From Deltaproteobacteria bacterium (lineage in GTDB: Bacteria; JAGRBM01; JAHCIT01), in the NCBI GenBank assembly GCA_026129095.1, contig JAHCIT010000003.1:248001-312000 (forward strand): a DNA stretch of 64,000 nucleotides, given 5' to 3'. A program made the translations under genes and the position numbers. Shown here in pieces: positions 35,647-45,164 of this stretch. A model generated the notes under the pieces. That model had not been told where the DNA came from, did not search any database, and saw only the letters and a list, made by a program, of their open reading frames with translations. The stretch's first letter is position 1. Each line of letters begins with the position of its first letter.

Positions 35647-37161
35647 ATGGTACCAGCAAACGTCCTATCCATCATCACGTTCTTGCCGCTCGTGGGAGCG
35701 CTTGTCGTGCTCTGCATCCCATCCTCACAGCGTGACGCGATCCGCTATACGGCAGTCCTCGCGACCGCCGTGCCGTTCCTGCTCACGCTGATGATGCTGC
35801 CGTCGTTCAATCCTGGCGCCGGCACCAATGTGCGCGAAGGGCTCCAGTTCATCGAGAACTACGCATGGATCACCACCTACGGCATCCGCTACCACGTTGG
35901 CGTGGACGGGCTTTCCATGCCGCTCGTGGTCCTGACCGGACTTGTCGCCCTGTTCTCGGTCATCGCCTCATGGGGTATCACCAAGGCGATCAAGGCCTAC
36001 TTTGCACTCCTGCTGTTCCTCACGACCGGAATGTATGGCGTTTTCGTCGCCCTCGACTTCTTCCTGTTCTACGTGTTCTGGGAAGTGATGCTGCTGCCGA
36101 TGTATTTCCTCATCGGCATCTGGGGCGGTCCACGCAAGGAATACGCCGCCATCAAGTTCTTCCTGTATACGCTGGCCGGCTCGGTACTGATGCTGCTGGC
36201 GCTCATCGCCCTGTATCTCCAGAGTTCCCCCAACACCTTCGACCTCCTGGAACTGATGGCCCAGCACAAGTCGTTCACCCGGAACTTCAGCGCCTTCGGC
36301 TACATCGTTCCGCTGAGCAAGGTGCTGTTCGTCGGGCTTTTCATCGGATTTGCCATCAAGGTTCCCTGCTTCCCGTTCCATACATGGCTTCCCGACGCCC
36401 ACGTCGAGGCGCCAACCCCGGTATCGGTCATCCTGGCCGCCGTGCTGCTGAAGATGGGCACCTACGGCATCATGCGCATCTGCCTGCCGCTCCTTCCGGA
36501 TGCCGCCCTGTGGTTTGCTCCCACGCTGGCCCTGCTGGGCGTCATCAACATCGTCTACGGCGCCCTGTGCGCCATGGCACAGACGGACATGAAGAAACTC
36601 GTGGCGTATTCGTCGGTCTCCCACATGGGTTACTGCCTCCTCGCCATTGCCGCCTCCAACGAGATGGGACTCACGGCCGCGTCGTTCCAGATGTTCTCCC
36701 ACGGAATCGTCAGCGCCCAGCTCTTCCTCCTCGTCGGCGTCATCTATGACCGAGCCCACCACCGTCAGATTGACGGTTTCGGCGGCATCGCCCAGCAGAT
36801 GCCGGTCTACACGGCGTTCGCCGGACTGGCGTTCTTTGCCAACCTCGGACTTCCCGGCCTGATCGGCTTCCCCGGCGAGGCGCTCACTTTCCTGAGCGCG
36901 TTCAAGCCCTTCATGGGATACACCGTGATCGCCATTACCGGTGTCATCCTGACGGCTGCGTTCTGCCTCTGGATGCTCCAGCGGGTATTCCTGGGCCCGA
37001 AGAACCCCAAATACGATACCCTTCCGGAGATCACCCTCCGGGAGAAGCTCACGCTGGTACCGTTTGCGGTGCTGACCATCCTGTTTGGTTTCTATCCGGC
37101 GCCGCTCTTCAAGCTGATGAACCCGGCCATGGTGAACCTGGCCTCCTGGCTCCGCCCCTAA
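35647..37161 (+). CDS. nuoM: NADH-quinone oxidoreductase subunit M (operon 1)
   Basis: Antiporter-like subunit, 504 residues, about 14 helices. The family motifs are FWEVMLLPMYFLIGIWGG, the key Glu in that stretch, IKVPCFPFHTWLPDAHVEAP with the conserved Lys and His, and MGTYGIMRICLPL and VAYSSVSHMGYCLLAI for the second half. It starts 26 bases after nuoL1. Confidence 0.95.
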   Translation: MVPANVLSIITFLPLVGALVVLCIPSSQRDAIRYTAVLATAVPFLLTLMMLPSFNPGAGTNVREGLQFIENYAWITTYGIRYHVGVDGLSMPLVVLTGLVALFSVIASWGITKAIKAYFALLLFLTTGMYGVFVALDFFLFYVFWEVMLLPMYFLIGIWGGPRKEYAAIKFFLYTLAGSVLMLLALIALYLQSSPNTFDLLELMAQHKSFTRNFSAFGYIVPLSKVLFVGLFIGFAIKVPCFPFHTWLPDAHVEAPTPVSVILAAVLLKMGTYGIMRICLPLLPDAALWFAPTLALLGVINIVYGALCAMAQTDMKKLVAYSSVSHMGYCLLAIAASNEMGLTAASFQMFSHGIVSAQLFLLVGVIYDRAHHRQIDGFGGIAQQMPVYTAFAGLAFFANLGLPGLIGFPGEALTFLSAFKPFMGYTVIAITGVILTAAFCLWMLQRVFLGPKNPKYDTLPEITLREKLTLVPFAVLTILFGFYPAPLFKLMNPAMVNLASWLRP

Positions 37162-37214
37162 TACTTGAGAGGATACCGGCAAACCCCTAACGCCCCAGGA
37201 ACCACCGACCGAAC

Positions 37215-38864
37215 ATGGAACTGATACCAGTAACTGAAATCCTGAGCGGGACGCTCTTCATCCGGACCGAGATCTGGCTGACGGCGGGCATCCTCGTGCT
37301 GCTGCTCCTCAGCATGTCGCCGAAGCTGACCGCGCAGCGCGACCTGATGGGATATACCGCCCTCTTTTTCCTCGTGAGCGGGTGCTTTGTCCTCTACTAC
37401 ACGAACGTCCGCCAGCTTCCGCTTTACTATCCGCAGCAGTCCGCGGGCCCCCTGGACATGGGCAACGACAACCGGATGCTGTTCGTTGACCGGCTGGGCA
37501 ACTTCTTCAAGTTCGTGCTGCTGCTGTCGGGAGCCGGGGCCGTGCTCGTATCCATGCGCTCGAAGCAGCTCCTGAAGCATTTCCACGCCGAGATTCACGC
37601 CCTCATACTCACGCTCGTCATCGGCGGCATGCTTATGGTCTCCTCGATGGACCTGCTGATGATCTATCTCGCCATCGAGTTCGTCTCGATCATCTCGTAC
37701 CTGATGCCGGGCATGCAGAAGGCCAGTCCCCATGCGGCCGAAGCGAACGCCAAATACATGCTCTACGGCGGCGTGACTTCCGGCTTCATGATCTTCGGCA
37801 TGAGCTACCTGTACGGGATCACCGGCTCCACCAGCATCTTCGAGATCCGTGACGCAATTCTGGTCAGCCCGAACAAGACCTCGGCGCTGCTCGGCGTGAT
37901 CCTGTTCATGTCCGGTCTAGGGTACAAGATATCAATTGTCCCCTTCCACTTCTGGGCGCCGGACGTTTACCAGGGCGCTCCAACTCCCGTGACGGCCTTC
38001 TTCAGTGTCGCCCCCAAGGCCGCCGGTTTCGGCCTCCTGATCCGGGTGGTCGACTCCATGCTGACCACGCAGAACCCGATGACAAGCCTCCCTATCCCGG
38101 CCATGGCACGGGCGGAAAATCCCGTGCCGCTCGCCATTCCGCTCCCTGGTGTCGACTGGATGCCGCTTCTGTTCTGGAGCGCGATTTTCACCATGATCAT
38201 CGGCAATCTGGCCGCCATGGGACAGAAATCCGCAAAGCGGATGCTTGCCTACTCCTCGATCGCACATGCGGGCTACATGCTGATGGGCATTGTGGTCCTG
38301 ACACCGCGCGGCTATGCGTCAGTGACGCTGTACCTCGCCATCTACGCCATCATGAACCTCGGTGCCTTCTTCGTCGTGCAAATGGTCGAGGAAGCCCGCC
38401 GGTCAGACGATATCAGCGCCTTCAAGGGCCTCCTGCGGTCTTCCCCCTGGCTGGCCGTCGCGATGTGCATATTCCTCTTCTCGCTGACCGGCCTGCCGCC
38501 CTTCTCGGGCTTTGTGGGCAAGTTTTTCGTGTTCGCGGCCGTGGTTAACGAATACGTCCGGCTGAAGGATCCGAAGTTCCTGTATCTTGCGCTGGTGGGC
38601 GTGCTGACCTCTGTCGTCTCGCTCTTTTACTACGCCCGGATCGTGATCTCGATGATGGAAGGGGCGGCCCAGGATGAGGAAGCCCACGAGGGGCACGGAC
38701 ATGTGCGTGCGGAAAAGGCGGCGGAGCTGCCACCCGTCAAGCCGGGGCTCTTTGAATATGGAGTCCTTTACGGCCTGTTTGTACTGCCCACGGTTTTCAT
38801 TATTGTGAAGTTTGACATGCTCAAGCGGCTGACCGATTCAGCCATTTACCTGTTTGGCAATTAG
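37215..38864 (+). CDS. nuoN: NADH-quinone oxidoreductase subunit N (operon 1)
   Basis: Third antiporter-like subunit, 549 residues. Family motifs are AIEFVSIISYLMPGMQKASP, LGYKISIVPFHFWAPDVYQG, and KRMLAYSSIAHAGYMLMGIV. It ends the first nuo operon; nuoA2 starts 85 bases later with no obvious terminator in between, so transcription may run into operon 2. A charged cytoplasmic loop near residues 475-505 (EEAHEGHGHVRAEKA) is an extra. Confidence 0.95.
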   Translation: MELIPVTEILSGTLFIRTEIWLTAGILVLLLLSMSPKLTAQRDLMGYTALFFLVSGCFVLYYTNVRQLPLYYPQQSAGPLDMGNDNRMLFVDRLGNFFKFVLLLSGAGAVLVSMRSKQLLKHFHAEIHALILTLVIGGMLMVSSMDLLMIYLAIEFVSIISYLMPGMQKASPHAAEANAKYMLYGGVTSGFMIFGMSYLYGITGSTSIFEIRDAILVSPNKTSALLGVILFMSGLGYKISIVPFHFWAPDVYQGAPTPVTAFFSVAPKAAGFGLLIRVVDSMLTTQNPMTSLPIPAMARAENPVPLAIPLPGVDWMPLLFWSAIFTMIIGNLAAMGQKSAKRMLAYSSIAHAGYMLMGIVVLTPRGYASVTLYLAIYAIMNLGAFFVVQMVEEARRSDDISAFKGLLRSSPWLAVAMCIFLFSLTGLPPFSGFVGKFFVFAAVVNEYVRLKDPKFLYLALVGVLTSVVSLFYYARIVISMMEGAAQDEEAHEGHGHVRAEKAAELPPVKPGLFEYGVLYGLFVLPTVFIIVKFDMLKRLTDSAIYLFGN

Positions 38865-38949
38865 TGGCGGCCGCATGGCAGACGGGTTGACCCAGCCGGG
38901 CGGGGTTGCGTAAGGATAAGACGGGGCCGGGAGTCGGGAGTTAGTGCGG

Positions 38950-39450
38950 ATGGATTTACGGGTAGACTACATCCCGGTCCTCATTCTCCTCGGTATCTCC
39001 ACCGTTTTCGTGACCGTCTTTGTCGCCGTGCTCCCCTGGCTTGCCCGCAAGAGCGGCGTCCGGGTCCATGCCCCGAACCTCGAAAAGACATCCACCTACG
39101 AATGCGGTGTCAACCCGACAAGCCCCGCCCGCAGCCGCTATTCGGTCCACTTCTACATGGTGGCCATTGTGTTCATCCTGTTCGATCTGGAAGCGATCTT
39201 CCTGTATCCGTGGGCAGCCCAGTACCGGGCGCTCGTCAGGGAGTTCGGCGGAATTGTGTTTCTGGAAGCAGCCCTGTTCGTGGGGATACTGTTCGTCGGC
39301 TTCTTCTATGTCCTGAGCAAGGGCGTCCTCGAATGGTCCGACCGGGCCACATCCGAGGAAGCTCGCCGGGAACTGCTCGCCAGGGATCCGCGCATCGTTC
39401 CGCTTGATCCGCCGGGCCGGCCCGCTGCCGCGAAGCAGGAGGCCGCCTGA
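38950..39450 (+). CDS. nuoA: NADH-quinone oxidoreductase subunit A (operon 2)
   Basis: First gene of the second nuo operon, 166 residues. Three transmembrane helices with the signature KTSTYECGVNPTSPARSRYS and FYMVAIVFILFDLEAIFLYPWA. A C-terminal tail of about 40 charged residues (SEEARRELLARDPRI, ending in Lys-Gln-Glu-Ala-Ala) is unusual. ATG at 38950 is preferred because GGGAG (38936-38940) is 9 bases away; GTG at 38944 would be too close. Confidence 0.93.
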   Translation: MDLRVDYIPVLILLGISTVFVTVFVAVLPWLARKSGVRVHAPNLEKTSTYECGVNPTSPARSRYSVHFYMVAIVFILFDLEAIFLYPWAAQYRALVREFGGIVFLEAALFVGILFVGFFYVLSKGVLEWSDRATSEEARRELLARDPRIVPLDPPGRPAAAKQEAA

Positions 39451-39454
39451 GGTC

Positions 39455-40042
39455 ATGGGATCACTGCTCAATCCCGGGCACAAGCCGCTTCCCGCTGGTG
39501 TCACGCCGGCCCAGGAAGGCGATGAAAGCTACATGCTCTCCCGGCTTGCGGATGTCGTGAACTGGGGCCGCAAATATTCCCTGTGGCCCTACCCGTTCGG
39601 GACAGCCTGTTGCGGTATCGAGATGATGGCTGTCCTTGGCGGCCGGTTCGACCTCTCCCGCTATGGCGCCGAACTGGTCCGGTTTTCGCCCCGGCAGGCG
39701 GACATGATGATCGTGGCCGGGACCATCAGCATCAAGATGGCCCCAATCATCAAGAAAATATACGACCAGATGGCCGAGCCCAGATGGGTGGTATCGATGG
39801 GAGCATGCGCCTCTTCCGGCGGCTTCTACAACAACTACTGCACCCTTCAGGGGGTGGACGAAGTGATCCCCGTGGATGTCTACGTGCCCGGCTGCCCGCC
39901 GCATCCCCAGGCATTGCTGCACAGCGTGATGGCCCTGCAGGACAAGATCGCCTCCGGCAATACATTCGAGCGGGGACGCAAGCAGATTCTCATTGAAGGC
40001 CTGGCCGATGTCCCCGCACGGCCCCCGATGGTCATGCGGTGA
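39455..40042 (+). CDS. nuoB: NADH-quinone oxidoreductase subunit B (operon 2)
   Basis: Second NuoB, 195 residues, N2 cluster subunit. Ligands are the tandem Cys in PFGTACCGIEMM, Cys in SMGACASSGGFY and Cys in VPGCPPHPQAL. The N-terminal extension and LGGRFDLSRYG differ from NuoB1. The ATG at 39455 is 4 bases after the nuoA2 stop, with AGGAGG upstream (39437-39442); a longer in-frame option would begin inside nuoA2. Confidence 0.95.
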   Translation: MGSLLNPGHKPLPAGVTPAQEGDESYMLSRLADVVNWGRKYSLWPYPFGTACCGIEMMAVLGGRFDLSRYGAELVRFSPRQADMMIVAGTISIKMAPIIKKIYDQMAEPRWVVSMGACASSGGFYNNYCTLQGVDEVIPVDVYVPGCPPHPQALLHSVMALQDKIASGNTFERGRKQILIEGLADVPARPPMVMR

Positions 40043-40073
40043 GAGAGATACCTGAAAGGAAGAACCGGCAGCC

Positions 40074-40577
40074 TTGAGCACAGTCGAGCGCATCCGCAGC
40101 CTGCTTCAGGGCCGCATCACCGGCGAAAGCACTGCCGCTGACGGCCTGGTCGTGCCGGTTCTCGATCCGGCGGCCATTGTGGACGCGGCCCGTTCCCTGC
40201 GCGACGATCTGGGCTTTTCGGTGCTGCTCGATATCGTCGGCATTGATTTCAGCGGCTACGATCCCAAGAGCCCCCGGTTTGGCGCAGACTACCTGTTCCT
40301 GAATCCGGAAAAGATCGAGCGCGTGCGGCTTCAGGTCCGGGTACCGGAGTCGAGTCCGGTCATCCCTTCGCTGGTCCGCCTGTACCGCTCGGCCAACTGG
40401 CTGGAACGCGAAGCCTTCGACCAGTTCGGCATCCGGTTCGACGGTCATCCGGATCTCCGCCGCATTCTCAATCATGTGGAGTTCACCGGGCACCCGCTCC
40501 GCAAGGACTACCCGGTGGACGGCCGCCAGCCCCTCAGCCGCGCCGACTCCCTCGAACTCGACAAGGGGGGGTTCTAG
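40074..40577 (+). CDS. nuoC: NADH-quinone oxidoreductase subunit C (operon 2)
   Basis: NuoC of 167 residues with the family signature REAFDQFGIRFDGHPDL and RRILNHVEFTGHPLRKDYP. The start is TTG at 40074, following AAAGGA (40055-40060). It lacks the Pro-rich loop of NuoC1 and is about 40 residues shorter. The nuoD2 GTG begins 4 bases after its stop. Confidence 0.92.
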   Translation: MSTVERIRSLLQGRITGESTAADGLVVPVLDPAAIVDAARSLRDDLGFSVLLDIVGIDFSGYDPKSPRFGADYLFLNPEKIERVRLQVRVPESSPVIPSLVRLYRSANWLEREAFDQFGIRFDGHPDLRRILNHVEFTGHPLRKDYPVDGRQPLSRADSLELDKGGF

Positions 40578-40581
40578 CGCC

Positions 40582-41802
40582 GTGCCGACGCCCATCTCCG
40601 ATACCGCCAGGAACACCGGCTACCAGCTCGACCCGATCGATAATCTGGTCGAAGTGAACATCGGTCCAGCCCATCCGGCCACCCACGGCACCCTTCGTGC
40701 CAAGTGCCTGCTGGATGGCGAGGTCATCGTCCGGGCCATTCCCGAAATCGGCTACCTGCACCGGGGCTTCGAGAAGATGTCGGAGAACGTCACCTACAAC
40801 CAGGTGGTGCCCTATACCGACCGGCTGAACTACCTGTCGGCTCCGATGAACAACACGGGTTACGCCAAGGCCGTGGAAGCCCTGTTTGGCATCCAGATCC
40901 CGGACCGCGCCGTCTATATCCGTGTGATCGTCGATGAGCTGTCGCGGATCATGGATCACCTCGTCTGCAACTCTGTGGCGGCGATGGACCTGGGCGGACT
41001 TACCAACTTCTGGTACGGTGTCTATCCGCGCGAACGGATTTACGACATCCTCGTCAAGCTCACCGGGGCGCGGCTCACCAACAGCTATACCCGCGTGGGC
41101 GGTGTCATCCACGATATTTACGACGGATTTGAGGCCGACCTTGAGAATGCGCTCAGGGAAGTGGACCGTTCCCTTGTCGTGATGATGAAGCTCCTCAAGC
41201 GGAACCGAATCTTCAACGACCGTATCCGGGACGTGGGCGTCATCCCCAGGGAGATGGCCCTCTCTTATGGTTTTACCGGCCCGCTGCTGCGTGCGAGCGG
41301 CGTCCCCTACGATGTCCGCAAGGATTTTCCCTACTACCACTACGACGAATTCGATTTCGACGTGCCAATCGGCGAAAAGGGCGACTGCTGGGACCGCTTC
41401 TTCGTCCGCATGGAGGAGATCCACCAGTCGGTCCGCATACTCCGGCAGGCGGTCGCCCGCATACCGGACGGCCCCATCCGCATCCAGGATCCCCGCATCA
41501 CCCCGCCCCCCAAGAACGAGGTTTACAACAACATCGAGGCGCTGATTAACCACTTCAAGCTGGTGTTCGAGGGGATCAGGCCGCCCAGGGGCCACGTCTA
41601 TTCATCCACCGAGTGCGCCAACGGCGAGGTCGGTTACACGATCTATTCCGACGGCACCAAGAACGCCTACCGCGTCAAGGTACGTTCGCCCTCGTTTGCC
41701 GCCTTCAGTGCATTTGCGGAAATCGTCACCGGGCACTACATCGCCGATGCGATTGCGGTCCTCGGATCGCTCAACATCATCGCCGGGGAGCTGGATCGCT
41801 GA
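40582..41802 (+). CDS. nuoD: NADH-quinone oxidoreductase subunit D (operon 2)
   Basis: 49-kDa subunit, 406 residues. Signatures are VNIGPAHPATHGTLRAK, GYLHRGFEKMSENVTYNQV, PYTDRLNYLSAP and FTGPLLRASGVPYDVRKDFP. The GTG at 40582 is taken as start because the longer open frame overlaps nuoC2. The quinone-site region has PATHGTLR where NuoD1 has PSTHGVLR, so the two complexes may differ in quinone affinity. Confidence 0.94.
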   Translation: MPTPISDTARNTGYQLDPIDNLVEVNIGPAHPATHGTLRAKCLLDGEVIVRAIPEIGYLHRGFEKMSENVTYNQVVPYTDRLNYLSAPMNNTGYAKAVEALFGIQIPDRAVYIRVIVDELSRIMDHLVCNSVAAMDLGGLTNFWYGVYPRERIYDILVKLTGARLTNSYTRVGGVIHDIYDGFEADLENALREVDRSLVVMMKLLKRNRIFNDRIRDVGVIPREMALSYGFTGPLLRASGVPYDVRKDFPYYHYDEFDFDVPIGEKGDCWDRFFVRMEEIHQSVRILRQAVARIPDGPIRIQDPRITPPPKNEVYNNIEALINHFKLVFEGIRPPRGHVYSSTECANGEVGYTIYSDGTKNAYRVKVRSPSFAAFSAFAEIVTGHYIADAIAVLGSLNIIAGELDR

Positions 41803-41803
41803 G

Positions 41804-42289
41804 ATGTCTGACGCCCTGTTTTCAGATGAAACCCTGCGGCAGATGAAGTCCGCCATCGAGGAATACCCGAGCAGGGCATCCGCCATCCTGCCGGTGCTCC
41901 AGCTCGCCCAGAAGGAAAAAGGCTGGATCAGCCCCGAGACGATCCGCTTCGCCTCTGAACTGGTCGGGGTTCCTGAATCCCGGGTCGTCGAATGCGTCAC
42001 CTTCTACACGATGTTCAACCAGCAGCCGGTCGGGAAATACGAGATCAACGTCTGCACGAACATCAGTTGTGCCCTCGTTGGCGGCGAGGAAATCTACGGC
42101 CACTTCTGCAAGAAGCTCGGCCTGAAGAACAACGAGACGACGAAAGACGGCCTGTTCACCGTCCGGCACGTCGAATGTCTTGCCTCCTGCGGATCGGGAC
42201 CGATGGCGCTTGTGAACGACGAATACATTGAGCACCTCACCACCGAGAAAGTGGACCAGCTCATCGAGGAGTGGCGCCGCAAGGGCTGA
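41804..42289 (+). CDS. nuoE: NADH-quinone oxidoreductase subunit E (operon 2)
   Basis: Thioredoxin-like [2Fe-2S] (N1a) subunit of the NADH module, 161 residues. The cluster ligands are CTNISC and CLASC (C-x4-C and C-x3-C). The N-terminal helical region includes ILPVLQLAQKEKGWISPE. It starts 1 base after nuoD2 and 3 bases before nuoF2. Operon 1 has no equivalent. Confidence 0.94.
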   Translation: MSDALFSDETLRQMKSAIEEYPSRASAILPVLQLAQKEKGWISPETIRFASELVGVPESRVVECVTFYTMFNQQPVGKYEINVCTNISCALVGGEEIYGHFCKKLGLKNNETTKDGLFTVRHVECLASCGSGPMALVNDEYIEHLTTEKVDQLIEEWRRKG

Positions 42290-42292
42290 GCG

Positions 42293-43555
42293 ATGGAAAA
42301 GGTCATCACCAGGAACTGGGGCAAGCCCGGATCGGCAACGATCGATGGCGCCATCGCCAACGGCGGCTACAAGGCGGCCGAAAAGGCGGTGAAGGAGCTC
42401 GATTCAAAGACCATCATCGAGACCGTGAAGGCATCGGGGCTCCGCGGCCGCGGCGGCGCAGGCTTCCCCACCGGCCTCAAGTGGAGTTTCGTCCCCCAGG
42501 ATACGGGCAAGCCCATCTACCTCTGCGTCAATGCCGACGAATCCGAACCGGGCACGTTCAAGGACCGGTTCATCATGGAAAACGACCCTCACATGCTGGT
42601 TGAGGGCGTCATCATCGCCTCCAAGGCGCTGAACTGCCATCACGCGTTCATCTATATCCGGGGCGAGTTCTTCCAGCAGACAAAAATCGTCAAGCAGGCA
42701 GTGAAAGAAGCCTATGCCAAGGGGTTCCTCGGCAAAGGCATCTTCGGCAGCGACTATGAACTCAAGGTCACGGTTCACAACGGTTTCGGGGCCTATATCT
42801 GCGGCGAGGAGACCGGCCTTATCAACTCGCTGGAAGGGAAAAAGGGTCAGCCCCGGATCAAGCCCCCCTTCCCGGCCGTGTCTGGCCTCTATAACTGCCC
42901 GACCGTCGTCAACAACGTGGAATCCCTCTGCGCCGTGCCGTGGATCATCAATAACGGTGCCGATGCCTACAAGAAAACCGGCACGGAAAAGAGCCCCGGC
43001 ACCAAGCTTTTTTCCGTTTCCGGCCATGTGAACCGGCCCGGCGTTTATGAGATTCCCCTCGGGCTTCCGCTGACCACGTTTATCAACGATCCCGCCTGGG
43101 CAGGTGGCATCTGGAAGGGCCGCAAGCTGAAGGCCTGCATTCCCGGCGGGTCGAGCGTCCCGGTGCTGACGGCTCCCCAGTGCGAGGGCGTCAATCTCGA
43201 TTACGAGTCGCTGGCCGCCGCCGGCACCATGCTGGGCTCCGGCGGCATGATCGTCATGGACGAGACGACCGACATGGTCCACATGCTGAAGATCCTCGCC
43301 CACTTTTACGCCCATGAATCCTGCGGCCAGTGCACGCCCTGCCGCACCGGCACCCACTGGGCCTATGAAGTGATGAGCCGGATCGATGCGGGCGAGGGCC
43401 GGATGGAAGACCTCGACCTGCTGATCCGGATCGCCGACGGCATGGCCGGACAGACGATCTGCGTGCTGGCGGATGCCCTCGCCATGCCGATCAAGAGCTT
43501 TGTTCCCAAGTTCCGCGCCGAGTTCGAAGCCAAGATCAAACGGAAGGCCGCCTGA
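42293..43555 (+). CDS. nuoF: NADH-quinone oxidoreductase subunit F (operon 2)
   Basis: NADH- and FMN-binding subunit with the [4Fe-4S] cluster N3, 420 residues. The nucleotide region is GLRGRGGAGFPTGLKW, NADESEPGTFKDR covers FMN contacts, and YICGEETGLINSLEGKKGQP the glycine-rich site. Cluster ligands are SCGQCTPCRTGTHW (about residues 343-349) and the Cys in TICVLADALA (about 389). All residues needed for NADH oxidation appear present. Confidence 0.95.
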   Translation: MEKVITRNWGKPGSATIDGAIANGGYKAAEKAVKELDSKTIIETVKASGLRGRGGAGFPTGLKWSFVPQDTGKPIYLCVNADESEPGTFKDRFIMENDPHMLVEGVIIASKALNCHHAFIYIRGEFFQQTKIVKQAVKEAYAKGFLGKGIFGSDYELKVTVHNGFGAYICGEETGLINSLEGKKGQPRIKPPFPAVSGLYNCPTVVNNVESLCAVPWIINNGADAYKKTGTEKSPGTKLFSVSGHVNRPGVYEIPLGLPLTTFINDPAWAGGIWKGRKLKACIPGGSSVPVLTAPQCEGVNLDYESLAAAGTMLGSGGMIVMDETTDMVHMLKILAHFYAHESCGQCTPCRTGTHWAYEVMSRIDAGEGRMEDLDLLIRIADGMAGQTICVLADALAMPIKSFVPKFRAEFEAKIKRKAA

Positions 43556-43556
43556 G

Positions 43557-45146
43557 ATGCCCAAACTGACCATCGACGGCAAGGAATACGAGGTGCCCGC
43601 AGGCACGTCCGTCATCAAGGCGTGCCACGAAAACGGCATCGACATCCCGCACTACTGCTACCACCCCGGCCTGTCGCCGGAGGGCAACTGCCGGCTGTGT
43701 CTCGTCGAAATCGAAAAGATGCCCAAGCTCGCTCCAAGCTGCACGACCGTTGCGGGCGAAGGGATGATCGTCCGGACCAATACCGACAAGGTGAAGAAGG
43801 CCCGGGCCGACGTGATGGAGTTCCTCCTCGTCGATCATCCGATCGACTGCCCCATCTGCGACCAGGTGGGCGAGTGCAAGCTCCAGGATTACTACATGGA
43901 GCACGACCGGCGGCCGTCGCATGTGCCGCTGGAGCAGAAGATCCTCAAGCCCAAGCGCGTCCAGTTCTCCGACAAGGTGATCTATGACGCCGAGCGGTGC
44001 ATCCTCTGCACCCGCTGCGTGAGGTTCTGCCGGGAAGTGCCAGGCACGAACGAACTCGGCATGTTCAACCGTGGCGCCGTGAGCCTCATTGGCCTGAACG
44101 AAGGCCGGCAACTGGCCAACGACTACTCCATGAACGTCGTGGACGTGTGCCCCGTCGGCGCCCTGACGTCGGCGAGCTTCCGGTTCCAGAAACGGGTGTA
44201 TTTCCTGAAGACCACCCCTTCGGTCTGCAACGGATGCTCGCGGGGCTGCAACATCAACCTGGACTGGGACAACGAAAAGCTGTTCCGTTACCGCCCCCGG
44301 CCCAATCTGGAAGTGAACGACTACTGGATGTGCGATGCCGGCCGGCTTTCCTGTGCGAGCCAGCAGGCCGAAGGGCGTCTGCTCCGGCCCAAGGCCCGGA
44401 TGGCTGGAGAGCTGAAGCAGCAACCCTGGGGCCGCATTCTTGACCGTGTGGCCGAGGCCCTCCGGTCGGCCGGGGACGGCAAGCTCGCGGTCCTCCTGTC
44501 GGCCCGCGCCACGACCGAAGAGAACTACGCCTGGCGGAGTCTTATCCAGTCCAGGTTCCCGAAAGCCTTCGTTGCATTCACACCGGCGGATTTCTACGCG
44601 GAGGGGAAAGGCGACGACATCCTGATCACGGCCGACAAGAGTCCGAACCAGGCTGCCGGTGATGCACTCGGACTGCGGTCAGGGTCATCCCTCGAACAGA
44701 TCGTTCAGGCGATGGAATCAGGCCAGATCGCCACGCTCGTTGTTCTCGACGACGACTATGCTTCCTCGCGGAACCCGAACAACCGGCTTGCCGACCGGTT
44801 CCGGGCCGCACTCGCCAAAGTGGCCGAAGTCGTCGCCGTCACGCCGCATGAGAGCGAAACCACGCGGCTTGCCTCGGTCATCGTGCCGAAGGCCGCCTTT
44901 ACCGAAACGACCGGCACGTTCATCAACGTGGACCGCCGGGTGCAGCGTATCGCCCGCAGCGTTCCGCCTCCCGGCGAGGCGCTGGAAGGGCTCGATATCG
45001 TCTCCCGGCTGGCGCACCTGCTCGGAACCGAAACTGCTTCCGGAAATGCTGCCGCCACCTTTGCCCGCATGACTGCGAGCGATGCCGCATTCCGCGGACT
45101 TACCTGGGAAGGACTTGGGGAACAGGGCGCCTTGCTGGCGTCCTGA
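43557..45146 (+). CDS. nuoG: NADH-quinone oxidoreductase subunit G (operon 2), short form
   Basis: Electron-wire subunit. It keeps every cluster site: [2Fe-2S] (HYCYHPGL, NCRLC, SC), the His-ligated N5 site HPIDCPICDQVGECKLQDYY, N4 (CILCTRCVRFC then VCPVGAL) and the extra N7 pattern C-x2-C-x3-C-x27-C (CNGCSRGC to YWMC). But at 529 residues it is about 250-350 shorter than E. coli or Thermus homologues. Only about 280 residues of molybdopterin-oxidoreductase-like sequence follow the clusters. The reading frame ends cleanly 18 bases before nuoH2, so this is not an obvious frameshift. A longer open frame starts 84 bases upstream inside nuoF2 and is not used. Confidence 0.92.
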   Translation: MPKLTIDGKEYEVPAGTSVIKACHENGIDIPHYCYHPGLSPEGNCRLCLVEIEKMPKLAPSCTTVAGEGMIVRTNTDKVKKARADVMEFLLVDHPIDCPICDQVGECKLQDYYMEHDRRPSHVPLEQKILKPKRVQFSDKVIYDAERCILCTRCVRFCREVPGTNELGMFNRGAVSLIGLNEGRQLANDYSMNVVDVCPVGALTSASFRFQKRVYFLKTTPSVCNGCSRGCNINLDWDNEKLFRYRPRPNLEVNDYWMCDAGRLSCASQQAEGRLLRPKARMAGELKQQPWGRILDRVAEALRSAGDGKLAVLLSARATTEENYAWRSLIQSRFPKAFVAFTPADFYAEGKGDDILITADKSPNQAAGDALGLRSGSSLEQIVQAMESGQIATLVVLDDDYASSRNPNNRLADRFRAALAKVAEVVAVTPHESETTRLASVIVPKAAFTETTGTFINVDRRVQRIARSVPPPGEALEGLDIVSRLAHLLGTETASGNAAATFARMTASDAAFRGLTWEGLGEQGALLAS

Positions 45147-45164
45147 GCCCGGACTGGGAACCGA

